NCBI RefSeq assembly: GCF_001050035.1
Contig: NZ_CVTA01000011.1
Span: 460,901 to 524,900 of the forward strand
Source: Mycolicibacterium komanii
GTDB taxonomy: Bacteria; Actinomycetota; Actinomycetes; Mycobacteriales; Mycobacteriaceae
Reading direction: 5' to 3'
DNA: 64,000 nucleotides
Below the pieces are notes generated by a model. It was not told the origin of the DNA and did no database searches. It was given only the letters and a program-made list of their open reading frames with translations. Every line of letters begins with the position of its first letter. The first letter of the stretch is position 1. This document shows positions 8,502 to 16,684 of the stretch, one piece after another. The position numbers and the translations under genes are program-made.

Positions 8502-9328
8502 TGGGTGCGTGGTGGCTAGCCGTCGTCTTCGTCGCGGTTGTGCTGGTGGCGCTGGCGGTCGTTTCGATCCGCATCATCAAGGAGTACGAGCGTGGGGTGG
8601 CGTTCCGCCTCGGTCGGTTGCGTGGACCGCTCGGGCCGGGCATCGTCGTCGTGCTGCCGGCCATCGACAAGCTCGTGCGGGTCGACCTGCGCACGGTGAC
8701 ACTGACCATTCCGCCGCAGGAGGTGATCACTCGCGACAACGTCACGGCGCGCGTCAACGCCGTCGTGCTGTTCCGCGTGACCGACCCGACGAAATCGGTG
8801 ATGGCCGTGGAGAATTTCGCCATCGCGACGTCACAGATAGCGCAGACTACCCTGCGTTCGGTCGTAGGGCGCGCAGACCTCGACACGCTGCTGGCGCACC
8901 GAGCCGATCTCAACGAGGATCTCGCCGCTTCGATCGCGACACAAACCGAGCCTTGGGGGATCGTCGTCGAAGTCGTCGAGATCAAAGACGTTGAAATCCC
9001 CGAGATGATGCAGCGCGCGATGGCCCGCGAGGCCGAGGCGGAGCGGGAACGGCGAGCGAAGGTGATCAGTGCGCGAGGTGAACTGCAGGCGTCGGCGGAA
9101 CTGCGCGACGCCGCGATCACGCTCAGCGAGAGCCCGGCGTCATTGCAGCTGCGCTACCTGCAGACGTTGCTCGAGCTCGGCGCCGACCAGAATTCCACCG
9201 TCGTCTTCCCGCTTCCGATGGACATCGTGCGGCCCTTCCTCGAGGGTGCGCGGTCCGATCGGGCCGACACCGGGGTGGGTCCCAGTGATGCGGTGCCCCA
9301 CATCAGGAGGGTGAAATCCGATGAGTAG
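8501..9328 (+). CDS. Slipin / SPFH-domain membrane protein
   Basis: A 275-residue stomatin-like protein. One N-terminal membrane helix (residues 4-24) is followed directly by the SPFH/band-7 domain: YERGVAFRLGRLRGPLGPG, then DLRTVTLTIPPQEVITRDN, then the coiled-coil-forming MQRAMAREAEAERERRAKV. Family members form membrane oligomers that organise microdomains or regulate membrane proteases and respiratory complexes. The open frame continues upstream out of register with the previous gene. The ATG at 8501 follows GGGAGGTGCGCTG and gives the standard N-terminus. It is the third gene of the qNOR cluster. No NfeD-type partner is present, unlike many slipin operons. Confidence 0.88.
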   Translation: MGAWWLAVVFVAVVLVALAVVSIRIIKEYERGVAFRLGRLRGPLGPGIVVVLPAIDKLVRVDLRTVTLTIPPQEVITRDNVTARVNAVVLFRVTDPTKSVMAVENFAIATSQIAQTTLRSVVGRADLDTLLAHRADLNEDLAASIATQTEPWGIVVEVVEIKDVEIPEMMQRAMAREAEAERERRAKVISARGELQASAELRDAAITLSESPASLQLRYLQTLLELGADQNSTVVFPLPMDIVRPFLEGARSDRADTGVGPSDAVPHIRRVKSDE

Positions 9329-9656
9329 CACGACACCTGACCCTGTGACCGCCCACTATCCCGGCGACGTGACCGACGATGTTAGCGACGATGGCCGTCC
9401 CGTCGTGCTCGAGCCCACACCGCCCGGCATGTGGCGTGCCTTGTTGGGCGCGGCGGTCGCCGTGCTGGCACCGCTGTTCGGCTTCCTTGTCGGTGGGATG
9501 TTCGGTGCGGGAGCGGTTGGGGAGTCGGTCGACCCGATGTTCCTGTCGCTGTTCACGGGCATCGTCATCGGCGGTATCGGTGTGCTGGTGGGGATCTCCG
9601 GCGGCGCGCGATTGTGGCGACACTTCCACCGGCAGGACGTCATCGACGGTCGGTGA
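9321..9656 (+). CDS. Small two-helix membrane protein
   Basis: A 111-residue protein with an acidic N-terminal tail of about 35 residues (DDVSDDGRPVVLEPTPPG) and two hydrophobic helices (about 39-61 and 72-94), ending in a short basic tail (RLWRHFHRQDVIDGR). Its ATG overlaps the slipin gene by 8 bases, so it is the likely last gene of the qNOR cluster. No known domain is visible. The proline and acidic tail followed by a helical hairpin could suit an accessory subunit or a protein placed by the slipin, but that is guesswork. Confidence 0.65.
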   Translation: MSSTTPDPVTAHYPGDVTDDVSDDGRPVVLEPTPPGMWRALLGAAVAVLAPLFGFLVGGMFGAGAVGESVDPMFLSLFTGIVIGGIGVLVGISGGARLWRHFHRQDVIDGR

Positions 9657-9665
9657 GGTCCGCGC

Positions 9666-11030
9666 TCAGGCAATCGCCATCGCCTCGCGTTCGATGACCT
9701 CGGCGGCCGCCCGCTCGCCGGAACGCACGGCCCCGTCGATGAACCCGTACATCACCGCCGACGTCTCGGTACCCGCCCAGTGGATGCGCCCGCACGGTTC
9801 GCGAAGCGCCGGACCGAACTCGGTCAGCACGCCCGGCGGGGTGTGGGCGATCATTCCGCCGCCGGAGTACCGCTCGATGGTCCAGTTCTGCTCGACGTAG
9901 TCGACCGGTGAAAGTGCTTTGTCGCCAAACCGTTCCGCAACGGCGGCGAGCACAGCGCTTCTGCGCTCGTCGTCGCCGAGGCTGGTCAGTCGCCGCGCCA
10001 CCGGTCCTTCGGTGATGACCGTCAACATGCCGGGGTTCCCGGTGTCGGTGCACGAGTCGATCGTCAAGTTCGCCGGCGACCCCGGACCGAACGACTGTCC
10101 CGACAAACCGTCGGCGCGCCAGAACGGCTCGTCGAAGACCAGCGCGATCTTGTAAACCGCCCCACTCGGCATCCGCTGGTGCAGGAACGACCGGTCCGCG
10201 GGAAGCATTGGCTCGTAGACGATCTGGCTCGCTATCGAGATCGGCACCGTGACGATCGCCCGACGCGCGTTGACCACCATGTCCTCGGAGCGCACGATCA
10301 CCCCCTCGGCATTCTGCTCGATTCTGCGCACCGGCTGCGACAGATGGATGGCGTCACCCAGTTCCGCCGCGACCGCACGGTGAATCGCGCCCATGCCGCC
10401 GACCGGCCGCGCATCCTCGGCCGCGTCCTTGACGCCCAGCACGAAGCTCGGGCCACCGGCCGCCGCCATCTGGTACAGCACGAACAGCAGCGAAATCTCC
10501 GACGCCGCAGAGGTATACAGCCCGGCGACGGCGCTTTCCAATAGTTCACGGGCGGGCTTGGACAGCGTGTTCCGGTCCAGCCACCCCGCCCAGGTGGTCT
10601 GGTCCCACTTCTGCGCCTTGCGCGCGGTCCACGGCGCCTCGACTGGAATCGCCTTGCACATCTGCGTCAGCTCGAGGAAGACCGTGCCGATGTTGGCGAC
10701 CGCCCACGGGCTCATCGACAACGGAATGGTCCCGGTGTAGCGGAATTTCTTGCCGTCGACGAACATCATCGCGTCGCCCTCGGTGTACTGCTTGTAGCTC
10801 GGCACCCCGAATTCCTTCATGAGCCCGTAGATCGCGTCCTGTCCCGGGCCGATCCACGCGCCGCCGCGGTCGATCCACGAACCGTCGTCGCGCACCTCGG
10901 TGAACGTGCGGCCACCCACGCGGTCGCGGGCTTCCAGCAGCGCCACCGAATGACCCGCCTGCTTCAAGCGCAACGCCGCGGTCAGGCCGGCGAACCCGGC
11001 ACCGACGACGCAATAGTCCACGTCCGCCAT
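9666..11030 (-). CDS. Flavin monoamine oxidase family protein
   Basis: A 454-residue FAD-dependent amine oxidase. It begins with the dinucleotide motif DYCVVGAGFAGLTAALRL and the RDRVGGRTFTEV and GGAWIGPGQD segments. It ends with the FAD-contacting block RIHWAGTETSAVMYGFIDGAVRSGERAAAEV. These enzymes oxidise primary or secondary amines to aldehydes with release of ammonia and H2O2. The open frame extends 16 codons further upstream, but the ATG at 11030 follows AAGGGGCTGCTC and gives the standard start. The gene is convergent with the qNOR cluster and has no clear partner. Substrate unknown. Confidence 0.88.
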   Translation of the reverse strand: MADVDYCVVGAGFAGLTAALRLKQAGHSVALLEARDRVGGRTFTEVRDDGSWIDRGGAWIGPGQDAIYGLMKEFGVPSYKQYTEGDAMMFVDGKKFRYTGTIPLSMSPWAVANIGTVFLELTQMCKAIPVEAPWTARKAQKWDQTTWAGWLDRNTLSKPARELLESAVAGLYTSAASEISLLFVLYQMAAAGGPSFVLGVKDAAEDARPVGGMGAIHRAVAAELGDAIHLSQPVRRIEQNAEGVIVRSEDMVVNARRAIVTVPISIASQIVYEPMLPADRSFLHQRMPSGAVYKIALVFDEPFWRADGLSGQSFGPGSPANLTIDSCTDTGNPGMLTVITEGPVARRLTSLGDDERRSAVLAAVAERFGDKALSPVDYVEQNWTIERYSGGGMIAHTPPGVLTEFGPALREPCGRIHWAGTETSAVMYGFIDGAVRSGERAAAEVIEREAMAIA

Positions 11031-11209
11031 GAGCAGCCCCTTCGATCGATTTGCGCGGGGCCGGGCGGCCGGGTGCACGCCTCGGCGCGCCCTCAGGCGG
11101 ACGCGAAGGCACCTAGACTCAACGCCTGATTGTCGCTGGTGTCAATAAACCGTTGCGTCGGCAAGGGTTTCGCAGCTGTTGGGGACCAGGGCCCTAGCCG
11201 AGGCGTGAT

Positions 11210-11575
11210 TTAGTCTGCGTCAACGATGGTGTTGCTCAACGGCTTCCGGGCCAACGGCACGACGCGTAAGCCCTCGTACGCCGCACGCACCAGCTGTTCG
11301 TCGGTGAATCGCGGCCGATCCAGGTGCGCACCCGGGATCAGCAGGGCGATCTCGTCGCGCAACGCCCACAACATGCTCCGCGGGGGCGCCTGTACCAGGA
11401 ACCGGAGTCGCTCGGTCGCCGACTCTTCGCGGACCCGGCGAATGACGTCGAGGATCGCCGTCTCGACCGAATCCGCGTGCACGCTGCCGGTCCAGCGGTG
11501 CTCGTCCGAGCAGGCCGAGTAGCGGATCGCGGATCCGCGGGGACGGGCCACGGCGACGGCGACCGAAGTAGTCAT
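11210..11575 (-). CDS. Conserved hypothetical protein downstream of FGE
   Basis: A protein of about 121 residues that I do not recognise. It looks soluble, with an alternating alpha/beta pattern (AILDVIRRVREESATERLRF, LRDEIALLIPGAHLD, FTDEQLVRAAYEGLRVVPL). It has no signal peptide, membrane helix or cysteine motif. It lies 39 bases after the formylglycine-generating enzyme gene on the same strand and may share its transcript. A TTG at 11605 or a GTG at 11584 are alternative starts. The ATG at 11575 was preferred as the strongest start codon. Confidence 0.5.
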   Translation of the reverse strand: MTTSVAVAVARPRGSAIRYSACSDEHRWTGSVHADSVETAILDVIRRVREESATERLRFLVQAPPRSMLWALRDEIALLIPGAHLDRPRFTDEQLVRAAYEGLRVVPLARKPLSNTIVDAD

Positions 11576-11614
11576 GGCCGGCACTGTATGTGCGGGGTCC
11601 GACAAGTCGATCTG

Positions 11615-12481
11615 TCAGGCGACGCAGCGGAATCCGATGTGCGTGGTGGCGCTGTCCTGCGACTGGGACGACCGGGCGGCCGGCCGATAGCGGTGGCAGT
11701 ACTCGGGTGCGCACAGGTGTGAGCCGCCCTTGAGCGTCTGGAACTTCGACGGATCACCGGTCGGCGGCGCGCAACAACCGGACTTCTGGGGGCGCTGCCG
11801 CGGCGCGTACGGCGTGGTCGTCCACTCCCAGACGTTGCCGATCATGTCGACCAGACCAAATCCGTTGGGCGGGAACGTGCCTACCGGTGACGTGCCGGCC
11901 CAACCCAGCGCGCCGTCGTTGCGGTACGGGAAGCGGCCCTGCCACGTGTTGGCCATCAGGCGTCCGTCGGGCTGCGCGTCGTCGCCCCACGCGTAGCGCG
12001 ACGCAGACCCTGCCCTCGCCGCGTACTCCCACTGCGCTTCGGTGGGCAGGCGACGGCCCGCCCAGGCCGCGTAGGCCGCCGCATCCGGGTACGCCACCTG
12101 CACGACAGGATGGTCGGGGCGGTCGTCGATCGACGATCCGGGCCCGAACGGATGGCGCCAGCTGGCGCCGGGCATCCACGTCCACCACTGCCGCCAGTCG
12201 CGCAGGTCGACCGGCCCGCTGGTGGGGCGGAACACGAGCGCGCCGGGAACGAGGTCGTCGGGCGAGGCACCCGGGTAGGCGGCGGGGTCGAGCTCCTGCT
12301 CGGCGAGGGTGACGTAGCCGGTGTCGGCGACGAACTCCGCGAACTGCGCATTGGTGACCGGCTGGCGCTCGATCGAGAACGCCTCGACCGTCACCTCGTG
12401 GACGGGCGCCTCCTCCGGATAGAAGTCGACCGATCCCATCCGGAAGGTGCCCGCCGGCAACTCGATCAGTTCGGTCAGCAC
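11615..12481 (-). CDS. Formylglycine-generating enzyme (sulfatase activator)
   Basis: A 288-residue SUMF1/FGE-family enzyme that oxidises the cysteine of a CxPxR motif in type I sulfatases to formylglycine, using a copper cofactor and O2. It has the whole fold: PAGTFRMGS and RQPVTNAQFAEFV at the N-terminus, RRLPTEAQWEYAARAG and GLVDMIGNVWEWT in the middle, and the catalytic pair Cys257 and Cys262 in GGSHLCAPEYCHRYR near the end. Both cysteines are kept, which separates true FGE from inactive relatives. The start is a GTG. A sulfatase with the target motif lies about 17 kb away, at 29323-31116. Confidence 0.93.
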   Translation of the reverse strand: MLTELIELPAGTFRMGSVDFYPEEAPVHEVTVEAFSIERQPVTNAQFAEFVADTGYVTLAEQELDPAAYPGASPDDLVPGALVFRPTSGPVDLRDWRQWWTWMPGASWRHPFGPGSSIDDRPDHPVVQVAYPDAAAYAAWAGRRLPTEAQWEYAARAGSASRYAWGDDAQPDGRLMANTWQGRFPYRNDGALGWAGTSPVGTFPPNGFGLVDMIGNVWEWTTTPYAPRQRPQKSGCCAPPTGDPSKFQTLKGGSHLCAPEYCHRYRPAARSSQSQDSATTHIGFRCVA

Positions 12482-12547
12482 CCCATCAGGCTAAGCGCAG
12501 CGAACCATCTCGCGGCGCGAAGCCCTGCTCACGTGCCACGATGAGCC

Positions 12548-12970
12548 GTGAGCGACGACATGGCCGCGGAGCGCGACTTCAACGAACGCAACATCGAGGA
12601 GTTCCGCCGCAACGGCGGCAAGGTCGGCGGCCAGTTCGAGGGGTTTCCGCTACTGCTGCTCACCTCGACCGGCGCCAAGAGCGGAGCACAGCGCGTCAAC
12701 CTGGTCGCCTACTTCGACATCGAGGGCCGCATCTACATCGTCGGCTCCGCCGCCGGTCGCGAAGCCAGCCCGGGCTGGGTGTTCAACCTGCGCGCCAACC
12801 CAACCGCCTCGGTCGAGATCGGCACCGACCCACCGAGGCAGGTCACCGCCCGCGAGCTTCCGCGCGACGAGCGCGACCGCATCTACCGCGTCGTCGTGGA
12901 GCGCGCGCCCGGTTTCGGCGAGTACGAGCAGCGCACCGACCGCGTCATCCCGGTATTCGAGCTCGCCTAG
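12548..12970 (+). CDS. Ddn-like deazaflavin (F420)-dependent nitroreductase family protein
   Basis: A 140-residue split-barrel protein of the DUF385/Ddn family, which uses F420H2 to reduce quinones or nitro compounds. Family marks are FPLLLLTSTGAKSG, RVNLVAYFDIEGRIYIVGSAAG and PGWVFNLRANPTASVEIG, the last resembling the F420-contacting region. A GTG start at 12548 is used; an ATG four codons later is equally possible. It faces the binding-protein gene at 12974 tail to tail with a gap of 3 bases. The physiological substrate is unknown. Confidence 0.85.
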   Translation: MSDDMAAERDFNERNIEEFRRNGGKVGGQFEGFPLLLLTSTGAKSGAQRVNLVAYFDIEGRIYIVGSAAGREASPGWVFNLRANPTASVEIGTDPPRQVTARELPRDERDRIYRVVVERAPGFGEYEQRTDRVIPVFELA

Positions 12971-12973
12971 CCG

Positions 12974-13870
12974 TCACAGCGGCATCAGGATGTTCTTGAC
13001 GCTCGGATCGGTGGCCAGGAACTGCTGCACCGCAGGGTCTTTGAACGTCTCGACCAGCTTCTTGATGTTGTCGGTGTCGGCCCACCGGCTGCCGATCGTC
13101 AGCTGGCCCGCGAACTCGTCCGGCGCGGGCGGCGCGAATATCTGGTACTGCAGCGGCACCTTCGCCGCCAGGTAGTACTCCGTATAGCCCACGGCCGCAT
13201 CAAGATCGGGAAGCGAGCGTGACTGCGCCGCGAAGTCGAGCAACGTGAACTTGAGGTTCTTGGGGTTGGCGACGATGTCTTTCTGCGTCGCGGTCCACTT
13301 GTTGACCGCGGGGTCGAGCGTGATGAGCCCCGCGCGTTCCAGCAGCCACAAGCCCTGCGCCTCGTTGGCGGGATCGGAGTACAGCGACACGTTCGCACCG
13401 TTCGGCAGTTGTGCGGCGTCGGTGTACTTGTCGGACCAGATGCCGAAGCCCCACCGGAACACCGGCGTCGCCGCCTCCTCGCGGAAGTCGGGGTTGGCCT
13501 CGAGCACCTGACCGAGCCACAGCTTGTGCTGGTAAATGGTGCCGGCCACCTCACCGTCGCTGACCGCACGGTTGATCGTGTTGCTGTCCGCCAACCCGCG
13601 GAACGCCACCGTGATCCCGTGCCTGGGCGCGACCTCCCGGGCGATGTACTCGATCAGCGCCTGCTCGGCCGCATTGCCCTCATTGGTGGCGACGACGAGC
13701 GTCGCGCCCGCAATCTCGTTCGGGGACTGCGCCTTACCGAAGAAGATGAATCGCGCCGCGATGACGAGCGCCACCACCACGACGAGGCTCAACGCGATCC
13801 AGAGCCACTTCGGTCTGTGCTTGAGTTCGAACCCGTGATCCCCGTCGACCGGGGTGGTTGTCGTTGCCAT
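12974..13870 (-). CDS. NlpA/MetQ-type ABC substrate-binding protein, helix-anchored
   Basis: A 298-residue solute-binding protein of the NlpA/MetQ family, with NEIAGATLVVATNEGNAAEQALIEYIA, VFRWGFGIWSDKYTDAAQLPNGA and QKDIVANPKNLKFTLLDF as family blocks. It has no lipobox cysteine. Instead a cytosolic basic tail (KHRPK) is followed by one hydrophobic helix (about residues 24-46), so it is probably tethered as a type II membrane protein. It is the last gene of the metN-metI unit, 9 bases after the permease. A homologue of about 50 percent identity by eye lies at 15767-16684. Family members bind methionine, but the flanking organosulfur oxygenases suggest another sulfur ligand. Confidence 0.85.
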   Translation of the reverse strand: MATTTTPVDGDHGFELKHRPKWLWIALSLVVVVALVIAARFIFFGKAQSPNEIAGATLVVATNEGNAAEQALIEYIAREVAPRHGITVAFRGLADSNTINRAVSDGEVAGTIYQHKLWLGQVLEANPDFREEAATPVFRWGFGIWSDKYTDAAQLPNGANVSLYSDPANEAQGLWLLERAGLITLDPAVNKWTATQKDIVANPKNLKFTLLDFAAQSRSLPDLDAAVGYTEYYLAAKVPLQYQIFAPPAPDEFAGQLTIGSRWADTDNIKKLVETFKDPAVQQFLATDPSVKNILMPL

Positions 13871-13879
13871 GTCTTCCTC

Positions 13880-14590
13880 TCAGGCTGTCGCCGCGCGGAC
13901 GCGCGCGTGCGGTGTGGTGAAGCGGACAAGCGCGTCGCCGATCAGCTGAACGGCGGCGACGGTGACGACCAGGATGACGATCGTCGCGAGCATGACGCCT
14001 TGATCGAAGCGTTGATAGCCGTAAGTGACCGCGACGTAGCCGATTCCGCCCGCGCCGATGGTCCCCGCGATTGCGGAGTACTCGATCATGGCGATGACGT
14101 TGATGGTCAGGCCGCCGAGGATCGACGGCACCGCCTCGTTGAGCTGTGCGGTGCGGATGATCTGCAGCCGCGACCCACCCGACGCGCGCGCCACCTGTAC
14201 CACCGACGGCGGCACCGAGCGCAGCGAGTTTTCCACGATCCTGGTGAAGAACGCGATGCCGGCCAACGACATCGGCACCACCGCGGCGGCGATACCGATG
14301 TTCGTGCCCGTGATGAACCGGGTAAAAGGCATGATCGCCGCCATCAGGATCAGGAACGGCAGCGACCGGCCGACGCTGATGATCCAGCTCAAAACCGTGT
14401 GCAGGGTCGGGTTTTCGAACAGTCCGCCCGGCGCCAGGTTGTGTACCAGCGCACCTAATGGGACGCCGACCAGCATCACGATCGTCATCACGATGCCGAC
14501 CATGATCAGCGTGTCGAGCAGCGCCGGGAACAGCAGCGCGGGCAATTCGTTGAACGGGACCTTGGCATTGGCCAGGATGGTCTCGGTCAC
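13880..14590 (-). CDS. metI: ABC transporter permease, MetI type
   Basis: A 236-residue permease with about five membrane helices and the cytosolic coupling loop VARASGGSRLQIIRTAQLNEAVPSIL that docks on the ATPase. The GRSLPFLILMAAIMPFTR segment is characteristic of MetI. The GTG start overlaps the metN stop (GTGA), which points to translational coupling. A much longer open frame upstream is only the shadow of metN. Together with the upstream ATPase and the downstream binding protein it forms a complete importer, probably for methionine or another small organosulfur compound. Confidence 0.9.
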   Translation of the reverse strand: MTETILANAKVPFNELPALLFPALLDTLIMVGIVMTIVMLVGVPLGALVHNLAPGGLFENPTLHTVLSWIISVGRSLPFLILMAAIMPFTRFITGTNIGIAAAVVPMSLAGIAFFTRIVENSLRSVPPSVVQVARASGGSRLQIIRTAQLNEAVPSILGGLTINVIAMIEYSAIAGTIGAGGIGYVAVTYGYQRFDQGVMLATIVILVVTVAAVQLIGDALVRFTTPHARVRAATA

Positions 14591-15594
14591 GCGACACCCT
14601 CCAGCTCGCCGACGCGCACGTCGCTCGTCGTCGCCAAGCCATAACGCCCCAACACGTCCGGTACCCGCGCGCTCAACCCGTCCGCGATGCCCAGCGTCGC
14701 GCTGCCGACGGTCACCCCGCCGACCTCCTGCACCGACGCGCCCAGGACTGAGAGCGGGGCACCGAGATCCGCCGATGCGCGAGCGATCCAGTCCGACGGC
14801 ACATTTGGCGCGTCGTACACGACCTGCCACACCCGCTGACCGGCTGCCGCGCCGGCCGCGGCACCCTGCGGGCGCAGTTCCGCACCCAGGCCGGAGTTCG
14901 GGTCGGTGAGCAGATCGACCAGCCGACCCGATTCGACGATGCTGCCGTGGTCGAGGCGCGCCACCGAGTCGGCGATCTTCAGCACGGTGTCCATCTCGTG
15001 GGTGATGAACACGATCGACAGGTTGAGGTCGTCGCGCAGTTCGCGCAGCAGGTCGACGACCGACGCCGTCGTCGTCGGGTCCAAGCCGGCCGTCGCCTCG
15101 TCGGACAGCAGAACCGACGGACGCAGCGCCAACGCCCGCGCGATGCCGACCCGCTGGCGCTGACCTCCCGACAGCTGGAACGGGTAGTGATTCGCGCGCG
15201 ACGTCAGGCCCACGCGGTCGAGCAGTTCGGCGACGCGTTTGCGGGTTTCGGCAGCCGTGACACCGAGGTATTCCAGCGGAAGCGCGACGTTTTCGGCCGC
15301 CGTCCGGCGTTCGAACAGCCCGGACGACTGGAACACGGTGCCGATCCGGCGGCGCGCGACGCGAAGTTTGTGCGACGACAGCGTGGTGAGGTCTTCACCG
15401 TTGACGACGACGGATCCCGACGTCGGTAGCGTCAACAGGTTGATGCACTGTGCGAGTGTGCTTTTGCCCGCGCCGCTGGGGCCGACGACGGCGAGGATCT
15501 CGCCTGCCTCGACGCGGAAGTTGATGCGGTCGAGCACGACCGTGCGGTGCTCGCCGGTTCCGTAGATCTTGGTCAGGTCGGTCAGCTCGATCAT
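14587..15594 (-). CDS. metN: ABC transporter ATP-binding protein, MetN type with NIL domain
   Basis: A 335-residue ATPase. Walker A is GPSGAGKST (residues 38-46), the signature is LSGGQRQRV, Walker B is VLLSDEATAGLD and the switch His is in VFITHEMD. Residues from about 260 to the end (VWQVVYDAPNVPSDWIARASADLG) form the ACT-like NIL domain, which in MetN binds methionine and inhibits transport when the pool is high. It is the first gene of the minus-strand metN-metI-binding-protein unit, and its start faces the second binding-protein gene across 172 bases. The NIL domain supports a sulfur amino-acid-controlled importer. Confidence 0.92.
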   Translation of the reverse strand: MIELTDLTKIYGTGEHRTVVLDRINFRVEAGEILAVVGPSGAGKSTLAQCINLLTLPTSGSVVVNGEDLTTLSSHKLRVARRRIGTVFQSSGLFERRTAAENVALPLEYLGVTAAETRKRVAELLDRVGLTSRANHYPFQLSGGQRQRVGIARALALRPSVLLSDEATAGLDPTTTASVVDLLRELRDDLNLSIVFITHEMDTVLKIADSVARLDHGSIVESGRLVDLLTDPNSGLGAELRPQGAAAGAAAGQRVWQVVYDAPNVPSDWIARASADLGAPLSVLGASVQEVGGVTVGSATLGIADGLSARVPDVLGRYGLATTSDVRVGELEGVA

Positions 15595-15766
15595 GGACGT
15601 CCTCGTGAAGGGGGAAGATACGCAGGCGTCATCGCCGTTGAGGTCACGCTGCCAAATGCGTTGCGCGGGCCGACACCTTTGCGCTCACGGTGAATCGATG
15701 CCAATGGCACTCACCCTGATCCAAACCATGGGTTTTCGCCGTTCTGTCGCCCAGACTTCCGGACAC

Positions 15767-16684
15767 ATGAGCATCGACGAGTCCGTCTCGGCCACCGAAG
15801 CACAGCCGCATGGGTTCACCATCGCCAGGCGACGCCGATGGCCGTTCCTGTTGATCGGCGCGATCGTGGTGGCAGCCGTCGTCGCCGCGATCATCATCGC
15901 GCGCACCAGCGGCACCGCGTCGCCCAACGAGACCGCCGGCGCCACGCTCGATGTCGTCTACCTCGACTCGAATCCGGCCGAGAAACTCATCATCGAGTAC
16001 ATCGCCGAGAACATCGCGCCGGACTACGACGTGAAGGTCGGCACCGTCGGGCTCGGCGACAGCACCCAGATCAACCAGGCCATCAGCGACGGGCGCTACG
16101 CCGGAACGATCTTCCAGCACCGGCACTGGCTGCAGCAGGTCCTCGACGCCAACCCCGGGTTCCGTGAAGAGGCCGCGACGGGTCCGTTCTTCCACTGGGT
16201 CTTCGGCATCTGGTCGGACAAATACAAGACGCCGCAGGATCTTCCGGACGGTGCCAGTGTGTCGGTGCCCGCCGACCCGGCCAACAACGCGCAGGCGATC
16301 TGGTATCTCGCGCAGGCCGGCCTGGTCACGTTGCGGCCGGACGCCGACATCACCGCGCTGACGCAGAAGGACATCGTCGGCAACCCGAAGAATCTGAAGT
16401 TCACGATGCTCGACCTCGGGGCCCAGCCGCGCGCGTTGCGCGACCTCGATGCGATCGTCGGGTACGCGGAGTCGTTCCTGGCGGCGGGCGTTCCGGAAGA
16501 CAAGCTGATCTTCGCGCCGAAATCGCCCGACGAGTTCGCCTCGGTGCTGACCGTCGGCACCGACTACGCCGCCACCGAGAACATCCAGAACCTCATCAAG
16601 GCGTTCGAGGACCCGCGCGTGCAGACCTACATCGCCAACGATCCCGAAGTGAAAAAGCTGGCGCTGCCGGGTGATCTGGCATGA
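15767..16684 (+). CDS. Second NlpA/MetQ-type binding protein, helix-anchored
   Basis: A 305-residue paralogue of the protein at 12974-13870, with the same blocks (NETAGATLDVVYLDSNPAEKLIIEYIAENIAP, HWVFGIWSDKYKTPQDLPDGA, QKDIVGNPKNLKFTMLDLGAQPRALRDLDA). It likewise has no lipobox and instead has an RRRR patch followed by one membrane helix (about residues 25-46). It is divergent from metN and its stop overlaps the following monooxygenase start (ATGA). It probably shares the MetNI transporter with its paralogue and delivers a different ligand. The ATG at 15767 was chosen over in-frame starts further upstream because homology starts after it. Confidence 0.82.
   Translation: MSIDESVSATEAQPHGFTIARRRRWPFLLIGAIVVAAVVAAIIIARTSGTASPNETAGATLDVVYLDSNPAEKLIIEYIAENIAPDYDVKVGTVGLGDSTQINQAISDGRYAGTIFQHRHWLQQVLDANPGFREEAATGPFFHWVFGIWSDKYKTPQDLPDGASVSVPADPANNAQAIWYLAQAGLVTLRPDADITALTQKDIVGNPKNLKFTMLDLGAQPRALRDLDAIVGYAESFLAAGVPEDKLIFAPKSPDEFASVLTVGTDYAATENIQNLIKAFEDPRVQTYIANDPEVKKLALPGDLA

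Noticed and set aside
15595..15766. Search for a SAM or other riboswitch between metN and the second binding-protein gene
   Set aside because: No conserved S-box type motif or stable multi-stem structure was seen; the gap looks like ordinary divergent promoter DNA.
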